From NCBI GenBank assembly GCA_039188505.1, contig JBCCZC010000049.1:1-21428 (forward strand): a stretch of 21,428 nt of DNA. The letters are read 5' to 3'. Both the position numbers and the translations under genes were made by a program. Positions 1 to 6,191 of this stretch are shown here, one piece after another; within the stretch, counting starts at the first letter, position 1, and the number at the start of each line of letters is the position of its first letter. The notes under the pieces were generated by a model, which was given only the letters and a program-made list of their open reading frames with translations, had not been told where the DNA came from and made no database searches. The stretch is from JBCCZC01 sp039188505 (GTDB lineage Bacteria > Pseudomonadota > Gammaproteobacteria > Xanthomonadales > SZUA-38).

Positions 1-632
1 CCCACGACAATGACGTCTGGATCTTCGCGTAAGGCGGCGTCCAGGGCGCTAGGGAAAGTTGCGCAGTGGGTGGGAACCTCGCGCTGGGATATGATGGACT
101 CGATATTCGTGTGAATGAACTCGATCGGGTCCTCGATCGTGATCACGTGGCAGGCGTGGGCGTTGTTGATCCGGTCGATGAGGGTCGCCAACGTCGTCGT
201 CTTGCCTCTCCCAGTAGGTACACTGACCAGGACGAGCCCATAGGGCAGATTGCAGAGCTTGTAGAGTGAATCGGGTAGGCCCAGATCGGCGAGATCGCGG
301 AACCGATCCTCGAGCCGCCTGAGCGCCAGCGCCAGGCCGCCGCTGCGCCGATAGGCGTTGTAGCGATAGCGCGTCCCGTCGGCGGCGGTAAATGCCCCAT
401 CGACGCTCCCGGCATCGCTGCTGCTGAAGCCCGCATGCAGATGGTCGACGATTGCTGCCATCTCGCCACCGTCGATCGCCGCCTCGTCGGGTACGACCTC
501 GAGCGGGCCCTGGGCGCGCAGATACGGTGCCAGACCTTCGGCCAGGTGGATGTCGCTCGCGTCGAGCGCAACGCAACGCTCGAGGAGACGAGTCAGGGTC
601 GCAGGTGCCTCGGTGGGCCGTTTGTCGCTCAT
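1..632 (-). CDS. PilT-like type IV pilus/secretion ATPase (3' end outside window)
   Basis: An AAA+-like motor ATPase of the PilT/GspE family, which works as a hexamer at the inner face of the inner membrane to drive pilus or pseudopilus assembly or retraction. The 210 complete codons present cover the N-terminal domain (ASDIHLAEG at about 25-33, as in PilT), the Walker A region at 138-147, the Asp box (TIEDPIEFIH, E167/D168), an ISQREV motif near 181 and the Walker B start (LREDPDVIVVG, 201-211). The EDPIEFIH/QREV pattern is closer to PilT than to GspE or PilB. Oddity: Walker A reads VPTGRGKT where GPTGSGKS/T is usual, so the first P-loop Gly is Val, while the catalytic GKT is kept. The ATG overlaps the preceding stop (ATGA), so it is the last visible gene of the operon. 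PilT-like family is fairly sure; whether it extends or retracts a fibre is not known. Confidence 0.88.
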   Translation of the reverse strand, partial: MSDKRPTEAPATLTRLLERCVALDASDIHLAEGLAPYLRAQGPLEVVPDEAAIDGGEMAAIVDHLHAGFSSSDAGSVDGAFTAADGTRYRYNAYRRSGGLALALRRLEDRFRDLADLGLPDSLYKLCNLPYGLVLVSVPTGRGKTTTLATLIDRINNAHACHVITIEDPIEFIHTNIESIISQREVPTHCATFPSALDAALREDPDVIVV

Positions 633-1330
633 TGGGACACCCCCGCGTCCGAAACGGTCAACTGCCAAACTCGCAGCGACAGTGAGGGTCGCGGCGGCTG
701 CATGGTCATCGCCGAGAGGGCCAGGCCGGGAGGAAACGTTTCGGGATCAGCGAGAATCGCGCCCATCGCGGGCCAGGTCGCCGCGACGTTGACCTGCCAG
801 CGCGGCACGTTGCTGGCACCCAGAGCCGCACTGCTTGCGCTTCTGACGCGGGCAGCGCGCCGTCTGGACGATCGGCTCGCCGGTCGATTCGGCACTCGGA
901 TGTCCCGCGTTGCCGCCGGATTGGTGGCGAGCGAGGTGCGGCTGCCCCCCGTCTGGACCATGCCGAGCACCTGGACACCGTGCCCGGCCAACTGCTTCGT
1001 CAGAGCGTCGAGGCCCTTCGCCATGTCGGCACCCGGCCCGGCCCCCGGCGACCGGATCGCGTCGACCCTCGCCTGGAGTGCGGTCTCGCGTACCGAGAGC
1101 GCATCCAGCTGGGCCTGACTCTCGGTGAGCTCCGCGGTCAGCGTTCGCAGGTCGCGCGCGCGGCGCTGGACGGCCGATTCGGTCGAGAGCTGAGCCAGCC
1201 GTCGCTCCATGTCGGGGATGTTCTTGACGTCGCCCTTGGGCAGACCCAGCGAGACGATCAAGACCAGCGCCGCAGGGAGAAACGACACGAGCCAGAGCTC
1301 ACGTCGCGAGATCGGTCGTTTCGTGCTCAT
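629..1330 (-). CDS. PilO-like inner-membrane platform protein
   Basis: A bitopic protein of 233 residues, a size usual for PilO/GspM. It has a short basic cytoplasmic tail, one membrane helix (about 12-30, LWLVSFLPAALVLIVSLGLP), a coiled coil (about 38-95, rich in Leu/Ala/Glu/Arg with Q and T spacers) and a C-terminal alpha/beta segment (about 177-233, PRWQVNVAATWPAM, LSLRVWQLTVSD) resembling the PilO ferredoxin-like fold. PilO normally pairs with PilN in the periplasm to align the assembly platform. The gene sits between the PilM/PilN-like gene and the ATPase with 4-base overlaps on both sides. Residues about 143-168 form an Arg/Ser-rich block with lower GC3 than its surroundings; see findings for a possible pair of compensating frameshifts. 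Assignment rests on architecture and position more than sequence identity. Confidence 0.75.
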   Translation of the reverse strand: MSTKRPISRRELWLVSFLPAALVLIVSLGLPKGDVKNIPDMERRLAQLSTESAVQRRARDLRTLTAELTESQAQLDALSVRETALQARVDAIRSPGAGPGADMAKGLDALTKQLAGHGVQVLGMVQTGGSRTSLATNPAATRDIRVPNRPASRSSRRRAARVRSASSAALGASNVPRWQVNVAATWPAMGAILADPETFPPGLALSAMTMQPPRPSLSLRVWQLTVSDAGVSQ

Positions 1331-2787
1331 TGCTGCACCTGCGTGAGTTGACCCGGCTCAAGCGTGATCGAGAATCGCCACACCATGCGTCCGGCGCCCG
1401 CCTGCGGCTCGATGCGCGCAGGACTCACGCGCCAGTATTCGCGCAGTTCCTCGCTGAGATCGCCGGCCAGACGAGAGGCCGCCTCCGGAGCAAGTGCGAC
1501 GCCGGCGACGGCGTGGCGCGGTCGCTTGTAGTCGATCGACTGGATCACGAGATCCTCCGTTACGAAGCGACCCAGCGCGGCCATCATGGCGGCGAGTGCC
1601 GCGCGGCGATCCGCGCCTGCGGATCCACCGCGATTGAGCACGACGAGTTCCTGCTCGAGGGACAGGATACTGCGCTCGGCGAGGCGCACGGCGCTGTTCG
1701 TGTCCCTGACCTGCTGGCGGCGCTCGGTGACTACGCGTTGCTCCGCTGTCGCGAAATCGAGCTGAGCCTGGAGGACGTTCAGCTCCTCCTGGTCCATGCT
1801 GCGCTGCAGCCAGACGACCGCGACGGCCAGCAGGAAGGCCACGGCGCCGGCGGCCGCTGCGGGCCAGCGGTCCGTCGGCGCGCTGGGCGGGCGCACCGTC
1901 GGAATGACACCGGTCTTTGGGGATTCCACCGGCGCGAGACACCGCGCCCAGGCGACGGCGAAGGACTCGGCCGCCGCGTCGGCCGCCAGATCCCATGTCG
2001 GAAGCTCGGGTTCGAGGGCGTCAGCCCCCTCGGCGGCAGAGAGCCAGCGTGCCGTTCCCTCGCCGAGGGTCGACTGCTCCTGCCACTGGCGCCCCCCGCG
2101 GACCTGCGCCTCGGCATCGACCAGGGTCTGTTCCTGCGCCACCGGCTCTCCGCGCCTGAGGTGCGGGGCAAGCGCGCGACGCCAGTCGGCCTCCGGCGCG
2201 GCGTCGAGTGGGATCAGGGATGCCGAGCCGGTCGCGGCTTCCACCAGCACCACCTGTTCCTGCCAGAATTCCACGCGGCGCCAACCCCCGTCCCGGGGCA
2301 CGGTGGGCAACTCATCGGCCACGAGGGCGTCGGGGAGGCCGGCCGGATGACCGATCCCGGCGAGACGGCCTTTCGCGCGACGGACCGCCTTGCCGACGGC
2401 CGTCACCTCCTCCTTAGGCACCTGCACGACGAGGAAATCGTCCTCGAGGTCCGCCATGCGTCGGCGCTGAACCGCCGTGACGGCGGACGCGGGCTCCAGG
2501 CCGCCGAGCGACTCGGCCTCGAAGGCGGCCGGTTCCACCAGTTCCTGATCCGACAGACCCGCAACGGCACCACCCGGTAGCTCGACCACGCCGAGCCACA
2601 CGCTGCTGTCCAGCACCCAGACGCGCTTTCCCGCCGGGCCGCCCTCGGTGAGGGCATGGGTCACCGCAGCGGCCAGCTCGGGCCAGGCGCCGCGCCAGCT
2701 CGAGACCGAGCCGTCGCCGCCCACATCCGAGCGCAGCAGAAGGCCGTTGCTGCGAATCACGACGGTCATGTCCGGTCGCTTCGACAC
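1327..2787 (-). CDS. GspL/PilM-PilN fusion-like platform protein
   Basis: 486 residues. The first 290 residues look like the actin-like cytoplasmic fold of PilM/GspL (GKRVWVLDSSVWLGVVELP near 53-71, a Pro/Ala-rich linker near 285-308). One membrane helix follows at about 309-327 (AAAAGAVAFLLAVAVVWLQ), then a heptad-rich coiled coil (330-385) and a PilN-like periplasmic C-terminal domain. This is the layout of GspL in type II secretion, or of PilM and PilN joined, which links the cytoplasmic ATPase to the periplasmic platform. The start given is GTG at 2787, two bases after the upstream stop; an ATG at 2769 is the alternative and would shorten it by six residues. The stop overlaps the start of the PilO-like gene. 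The N-terminal half has diverged, so the actin-like nucleotide site may be degenerate. Confidence 0.74.
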   Translation of the reverse strand: MSKRPDMTVVIRSNGLLLRSDVGGDGSVSSWRGAWPELAAAVTHALTEGGPAGKRVWVLDSSVWLGVVELPGGAVAGLSDQELVEPAAFEAESLGGLEPASAVTAVQRRRMADLEDDFLVVQVPKEEVTAVGKAVRRAKGRLAGIGHPAGLPDALVADELPTVPRDGGWRRVEFWQEQVVLVEAATGSASLIPLDAAPEADWRRALAPHLRRGEPVAQEQTLVDAEAQVRGGRQWQEQSTLGEGTARWLSAAEGADALEPELPTWDLAADAAAESFAVAWARCLAPVESPKTGVIPTVRPPSAPTDRWPAAAAGAVAFLLAVAVVWLQRSMDQEELNVLQAQLDFATAEQRVVTERRQQVRDTNSAVRLAERSILSLEQELVVLNRGGSAGADRRAALAAMMAALGRFVTEDLVIQSIDYKRPRHAVAGVALAPEAASRLAGDLSEELREYWRVSPARIEPQAGAGRMVWRFSITLEPGQLTQVQQ

Positions 2788-2789
2788 GG

Positions 2790-3836
2790 TCAGGGCGCCT
2801 CCAGGACGAGCTCGGGGAGCGGCGGCAGGCCGCCAGGGATGTTGACGAAGTAGATCGGATCGCTGATCCGGGTTGCCGGATTCGGCGCATCGAGGGACGT
2901 GGGGTTCAGATTCTCCTCCGGTGTTTCCGGGATCGCCACGACCTGATAGGCGCGAATGACACGCGGTCCAATGGTCAGATCCCCGCCGTCGAGACCGGGT
3001 AGCGGCGTCAGGGCCACCTCGCTCCCGTCGCCGTCCGGGGCATCGTTCAGATCGTGGACGAACTCGGCTACCGTCTGGACACCGCCGGTCACCGGGTTCG
3101 GTCCGTAGATGCGAACGACCACGAATTCGCCCAGCTCCGGCTCGTCGACGAGCGCGTCACCGGGGTCCTCGATGCCGCCCGCGCCGTCGTCGGCCACCAC
3201 CCCGCTGAGCACCACGCCCCCGGCGAACCGAGACGGCACGACGCTGACGAGGCCCGCCAGGTCAGGATTTTCCGCGGCCGCCGGGGTCGCTTCGAAAACC
3301 GTCAGAAGGTCGCGCTGGAAGCCGGTGCCGCCAACGAGCCCGTCGGGACCCAGGCTCCGGACCATGCGGAGATCGCCCACGGCGTCCCCGTTACCGTCCA
3401 GCGCCTCGTAGGGCCGCCCCCAGCCGTCCGTGAGGTTGTCGGCGCCCAGCGGCAGCCGCAGGTACGGTCCTCGCCAGCCGCCACCGACTGCGAGCGCCGG
3501 CTGCACGAGGTCAAGGTCCGCATCACCCGCCGGGGTCTTGTCGATCGCGAAGGGCTGCAGCTCGCCGATCTCCCAGAGCTCGTCGAGAGCGACCGGCAGG
3601 CGCCCCATATCGGCCACGAAGCCGGTGACGAGCCGTTGCCCGTCCGGGCCACGGAGCCCCGGATCCCCGACGACCGCGGCGTCAAGCGCTTCGAGCGTCC
3701 GTACCGTCTGCTGATAGCGGGCCTCGTTGGTCAGGCTCGTCGATTGGGTCAGCATCACGGTTCCGAGCGTCGCGAGAATCGTCAGCACGACGATCAGCTC
3801 GAGCAACGTCAGACCATCCTGGCGGAAGCGCATCAC
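2790..3836 (-). CDS. GspG-like pseudopilin with extended C-terminus
   Basis: 348 residues with a class III prepilin signal: a short leader ending DG, then LTLLELIVVLTIL with Glu at +5, to be cut by a PilD-type prepilin peptidase. The globular part carries the GspG landmarks in order: GRLPVALDELWEI, GWRGPYLRLPLG, LTDGWGRPYEAL and RSLGPDGLVGG (about 77-180). GspG is the main subunit of the type II secretion pseudopilus. Usual GspG is about 140 residues; this protein has roughly 170 extra C-terminal residues rich in Asp/Gly/Pro (DDGAGGIEDPGDALVDEPE, DAPDGDGSE) that could bind calcium. GTG at 3836 overlaps the upstream TGA by four bases; ATG at 3833 is an equally plausible start, and GAGGA lies upstream of both. 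It is the third pilin-type gene of the operon and lies next to the platform genes. Confidence 0.82.
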   Translation of the reverse strand: MMRFRQDGLTLLELIVVLTILATLGTVMLTQSTSLTNEARYQQTVRTLEALDAAVVGDPGLRGPDGQRLVTGFVADMGRLPVALDELWEIGELQPFAIDKTPAGDADLDLVQPALAVGGGWRGPYLRLPLGADNLTDGWGRPYEALDGNGDAVGDLRMVRSLGPDGLVGGTGFQRDLLTVFEATPAAAENPDLAGLVSVVPSRFAGGVVLSGVVADDGAGGIEDPGDALVDEPELGEFVVVRIYGPNPVTGGVQTVAEFVHDLNDAPDGDGSEVALTPLPGLDGGDLTIGPRVIRAYQVVAIPETPEENLNPTSLDAPNPATRISDPIYFVNIPGGLPPLPELVLEAP

Positions 3837-4669
3837 AGGTTCGGATCCTCACGATAGAGGAACAGCACCAGGTCATCATTTCGTTCCGCCAGCGTCGGCG
3901 TCAACACGTCAGGCGGCGTTTCCAGCAGGCGATTCGGTCCTGCGGAAACCAGGCGCACGCTGGCGCGTTCTTCCGGGTCGTCGACCAGACCGTCGCCGTC
4001 GGGGTCGGGTCCATCGTTGTCCGGGTCAGGCCATTGGATCACGATGGCGCGGCCCCAGCCGTCCTGTGGTGCCAGGTCGTCGTTGGGGCTGCCCCCGCGA
4101 CCGTCGCCCTCGCCGTAGCGCGAGCTGAAGGCACCATCGATTTCGTAGGCGGTTGCCGTGGTCACGTCGAGCCAGGGGCCGCGCCAGCCGACCCTGGAGA
4201 CGGGGTCGTAGAGTTCCAGCGCCGGTGGCGCGTAGTCCAGTAGATCAATGGGCGCGGAGAACAGGTAGCGAAGCTGTGGGTGATCCTCGCGGCCCGCGGC
4301 CACCTCGCCGGGACTCGGCCAGGGCAGGCCGGTCGCGTAGCCGACGAACCGGGTGTCGTCGGCGTCGCGCGCAAACCGCATCAGCTCCTCGTAACCACCG
4401 CTTCCCGAGATGGCCTCGGCGACTCGATTCATCGTCGTTTCGGTCACGATCTGCTGGGCGGTCTTGCCGTCCTGTCCACCTTCGCCGTCGAGGTCGATGG
4501 TGACGTTGTTCGCGACGAGGCTGACCAGGATCGAGCCGAGGGCGACGAGCACCGAGAGCACCACGACGAGTTCCAGCAGCGTGAGGCCGCGGCACCGCGT
4601 CGGGCCGAGCGACCGGGCCGGGTGCGCCGGGCGGCACTGCGACGAGCTCTGGAAGTCGGTCTGATTCAA
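3833..4669 (-). CDS. GspG-like pseudopilin with Asp-rich calcium-type loop
   Basis: 278 residues. A long basic leader of about 28 residues ends RCRG, followed by LTLLELVVVLSVLVALGSIL with Glu at +5, so it is a prepilin-peptidase substrate. Later GWRGPWLDV, QDGWGRAIVI and RLVSAGPNR match the GspG-type order GW.GPYL / D.WG / S.GPD seen in the next gene, so the two are probably divergent duplicates. Between the last two motifs lies PDPDNDGPDPDGDGLVDD (about 215-232), close to the DxDNDG/DxDGDG calcium loops of EF-hand or thrombospondin type 3 repeats. No ATG is available near the signal; the start used is TTG at 4669, five bases after GAGG. The gene follows a strong hairpin and so is probably made at lower level than the upstream pilin gene. 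Its place in the fibre (minor subunit or tip) is a guess. Confidence 0.78.
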   Translation of the reverse strand: MNQTDFQSSSQCRPAHPARSLGPTRCRGLTLLELVVVLSVLVALGSILVSLVANNVTIDLDGEGGQDGKTAQQIVTETTMNRVAEAISGSGGYEELMRFARDADDTRFVGYATGLPWPSPGEVAAGREDHPQLRYLFSAPIDLLDYAPPALELYDPVSRVGWRGPWLDVTTATAYEIDGAFSSRYGEGDGRGGSPNDDLAPQDGWGRAIVIQWPDPDNDGPDPDGDGLVDDPEERASVRLVSAGPNRLLETPPDVLTPTLAERNDDLVLFLYREDPNL

Positions 4670-4710
4670 GGCGCCTCGGGTCCGCTCAGGATAGGGTCGA
4701 TAAATGATGA

Positions 4711-4742
4711 ACGGGCGCGGGTCCCCAGGGATCCGCGCCCGT
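4711..4742 (-). terminator. Strong hairpin after first pilin gene, likely attenuator/terminator
   Basis: ACGGGCGCGG (4711-4720) pairs with CCGCGCCCGT (4733-4742), and the inner bases GTCCC/GGGAT extend the stem to about 14 bp (one G-T pair) around a four-base loop. On the minus-strand transcript it is followed by TTCATCATTTATC, T-rich but not a clean T run, so termination is likely partial. It lies in the only sizeable gap of the operon (4670-4826), where it would set a high ratio of first pilin to downstream genes, a common arrangement for major pilins. Confidence 0.75.
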
Positions 4743-4826
4743 CAGAGGTCAGGCCAGGCGATTCGCGCGGGCCAGACGGTGGTTCACACCGTCATGCTGG
4801 GCACGCGCGATACCGCCCGGAGCATC

Positions 4827-5645
4827 TTAGATGCCCGTGCCCTGGACCTCGTTCCACTGGATGCCGATGTGGTTGTCAGCGGTCTCGAACAGCTCACCGT
4901 CGAGGTTGTAGCTGACCCGCTTGAACTCGGCCGAGCCGTCTTCGGGGCCGGGGCCACCGTCGCTGACCAGGAAGACACCGCCGAAGCGCGAGTAGGACTG
5001 GTTCGGCAGCGCGCCTTCGGTGTCGCCGAAGTGGGCCGGCGGCTCCGGCGTGAGCGTACCGAGCAGCGTCCAGGGCTCATCGATGCCGAGCCAGACGTAC
5101 TGCTCGTTGGGGCCCGGGGGCTGCAGGTAGATGTCAGCAGCTTCTGCTGCGGACAGAACGATCACGTCGGTCGTCTCGTCGAGGGCCGCGCAGGTGCTGA
5201 CGACGCCGGAGTTGAAGGTCACGTCGTATTCAGCGACGGACGCGGGATCGCCGTGCGAGCAGACGTTCACGATACCCAGATCGTTCAGGCCGAGGACCTG
5301 ATCAGCGGTCAGGTTGCCCACGGTCAGCGTGCCGGCGCCACCGCCGCCACCCGCCGTGTTGGCGGCCGAATTGTTCACGGGCTCGCCGGCGCCGGCGCCA
5401 GCGCCGAACACACCGGTCGTCCAGTTGTCACCGAACTGGCCGAGCGTCGCGTTGGCCGAGATCAGCATCTTCGACACTTCGGAGAAGTTGCTGGCGCAGG
5501 TCGCGACGTGCGAACGCGTCAGCGCATTGCCGATCACCGGCACGAGGATGCCGCCAACGGCGACGAGGATGGTCAGTACGACGACCAGCTCGATCAGCGT
5601 CAGGCCGGCCTGCCGCTTGAGGTTGCGGATGGTGGATAGTTTCAT
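4827..5645 (-). CDS. Type IV pilin-like protein, candidate main subunit
   Basis: 272 residues. A 14-residue leader (MKLSTIRNLKRQAG) is followed by LTLIELVVVLTILVAVGGIL with Glu at +5, the N-terminal helix of type IV pilins and pseudopilins. Cleavage would fall between Gly14 and Leu15. The rest is a secreted-type domain with Gly/Ala-rich loops (GAGAGAG near 83, GGGGGAG near 99), three Cys and a C-terminal segment rich in Asp/Asn/aromatics; I recognise no named pilin family in it. The start at 5645 is chosen because GGAG lies 10 bases upstream and the leader has prepilin form; the frame stays open further upstream by chance. It is the first gene of the operon, lies below an AT-rich, Fur-box-bearing region and is followed by an attenuator-like hairpin, which fits the most abundant subunit. 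Main-subunit status is inferred. Confidence 0.8.
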   Translation of the reverse strand: MKLSTIRNLKRQAGLTLIELVVVLTILVAVGGILVPVIGNALTRSHVATCASNFSEVSKMLISANATLGQFGDNWTTGVFGAGAGAGEPVNNSAANTAGGGGGAGTLTVGNLTADQVLGLNDLGIVNVCSHGDPASVAEYDVTFNSGVVSTCAALDETTDVIVLSAAEAADIYLQPPGPNEQYVWLGIDEPWTLLGTLTPEPPAHFGDTEGALPNQSYSRFGGVFLVSDGGPGPEDGSAEFKRVSYNLDGELFETADNHIGIQWNEVQGTGI

Positions 5646-5800
5646 CTTGAGAGATCTCCAGGTTTCGGGGTGGATCGGTCGTCCACAGGTCCAACGATGG
5701 AAGCAGCCGATCCGTGATTCACGCCTTCCACGGTTCGAGAAATCGTGAAATTCAAACGACGTCATCGTTAGGGGCTCTGACTCAGAACGGTTTGCTCGAC

Positions 5801-5880
5801 TATGCTCACAAAAAATTGACAAATAAGAATCATTCTCAATCAGAGGGGCGAGCATATACGAAATGTTATAAAATTACACT
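5801..5880. promoter_or_regulatory. AT-rich promoter region upstream of pilus operon
   Basis: This stretch is far richer in A+T than anything around it, typical of a promoter in a GC-rich genome. It holds a perfect TTGACA on the plus strand (5816-5821), TATGCT on both strands (5801-5806 plus, 5856-5851 minus) and TGTTATAAA on the plus strand (5864-5872). No -35/-10 pair with normal spacing is good on either strand, so the start site for the minus-strand pilin gene cannot be fixed. The 7-bp inverted repeat TATGCTC/GAGCATA (5801-5807, 5850-5856) surrounds the Fur-box-like site. Confidence 0.5.
5824..5838. promoter_or_regulatory. Fur-box-like operator
   Basis: TAAGAATCATTCTCA; on the minus strand TGAGAATGATTCTTA. 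Compared with the 7-1-7 Fur consensus TGATAATNATTATCA it matches 11 of 14 informative positions, and the core AGAATCATTCT is a perfect palindrome. It begins three bases after TTGACA on the plus strand and lies about 180 bases upstream of the pilin start. Fur with ferrous iron would be expected to repress a promoter here. Which transcript it controls is not settled. Confidence 0.6.
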
Positions 5881-6191
5881 CGCGCTGATCGTGGACCCAG
5901 AGCGAGGTTCGGCGAGCAACCTCTCGCACCTGGCCAAATCTGCTGCGCCGACGCCTGGCCCCGTATCAGCAGGCGATGCCCGCTCCTCGAAAAGCGCGAC
6001 GACGCGCTGATCGGCACAGACCCGGCGCGAAACGGGTCCCGCGGACGCGGGCGAGCGATTCGTCGCCATTTTTCAGGTTTACCGGTCGTTGCGCGACTTC
6101 AGCACCGGGCCGCTTTGGGGGCGCCCCAGCATCACCTCCTGCTACCGGGCGAGGCGCCAGTTGGTGACCGATCCATGAGTCCGACAGACCG
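5881..6191. other. Intergenic stretch between czcA end and pilus promoter
   Basis: About 310 GC-rich bases with no convincing gene. Short open frames (for example 6069-5866 minus, 67 codons) lack a ribosome site and show Arg/Ala/Ser-rich composition expected of chance frames. A perfect AGGAGG is present near 6134 on the minus strand but leads only to a 17-codon frame. A small GC hairpin at 6038-6051 has no T run. No clear terminator for the metal-efflux operon is seen. Confidence 0.5.

Noticed and set aside
1330..2580. Plus-strand open frame (416 codons) opposite the GspL-like gene
   Set aside because: Arg/Gly/His-rich shadow; the minus strand has the membrane helix, coiled coil and operon overlaps.
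6038..6051. GC hairpin CCCGC/GCGGG as terminator of czcA
   Set aside because: Only a 5-bp stem, no T run on either strand, and 140 bases past the stop.
5866..6069. 67-codon minus-strand frame downstream of czcA
   Set aside because: No ribosome site, chance-like composition, and it ends inside the AT-rich promoter region.
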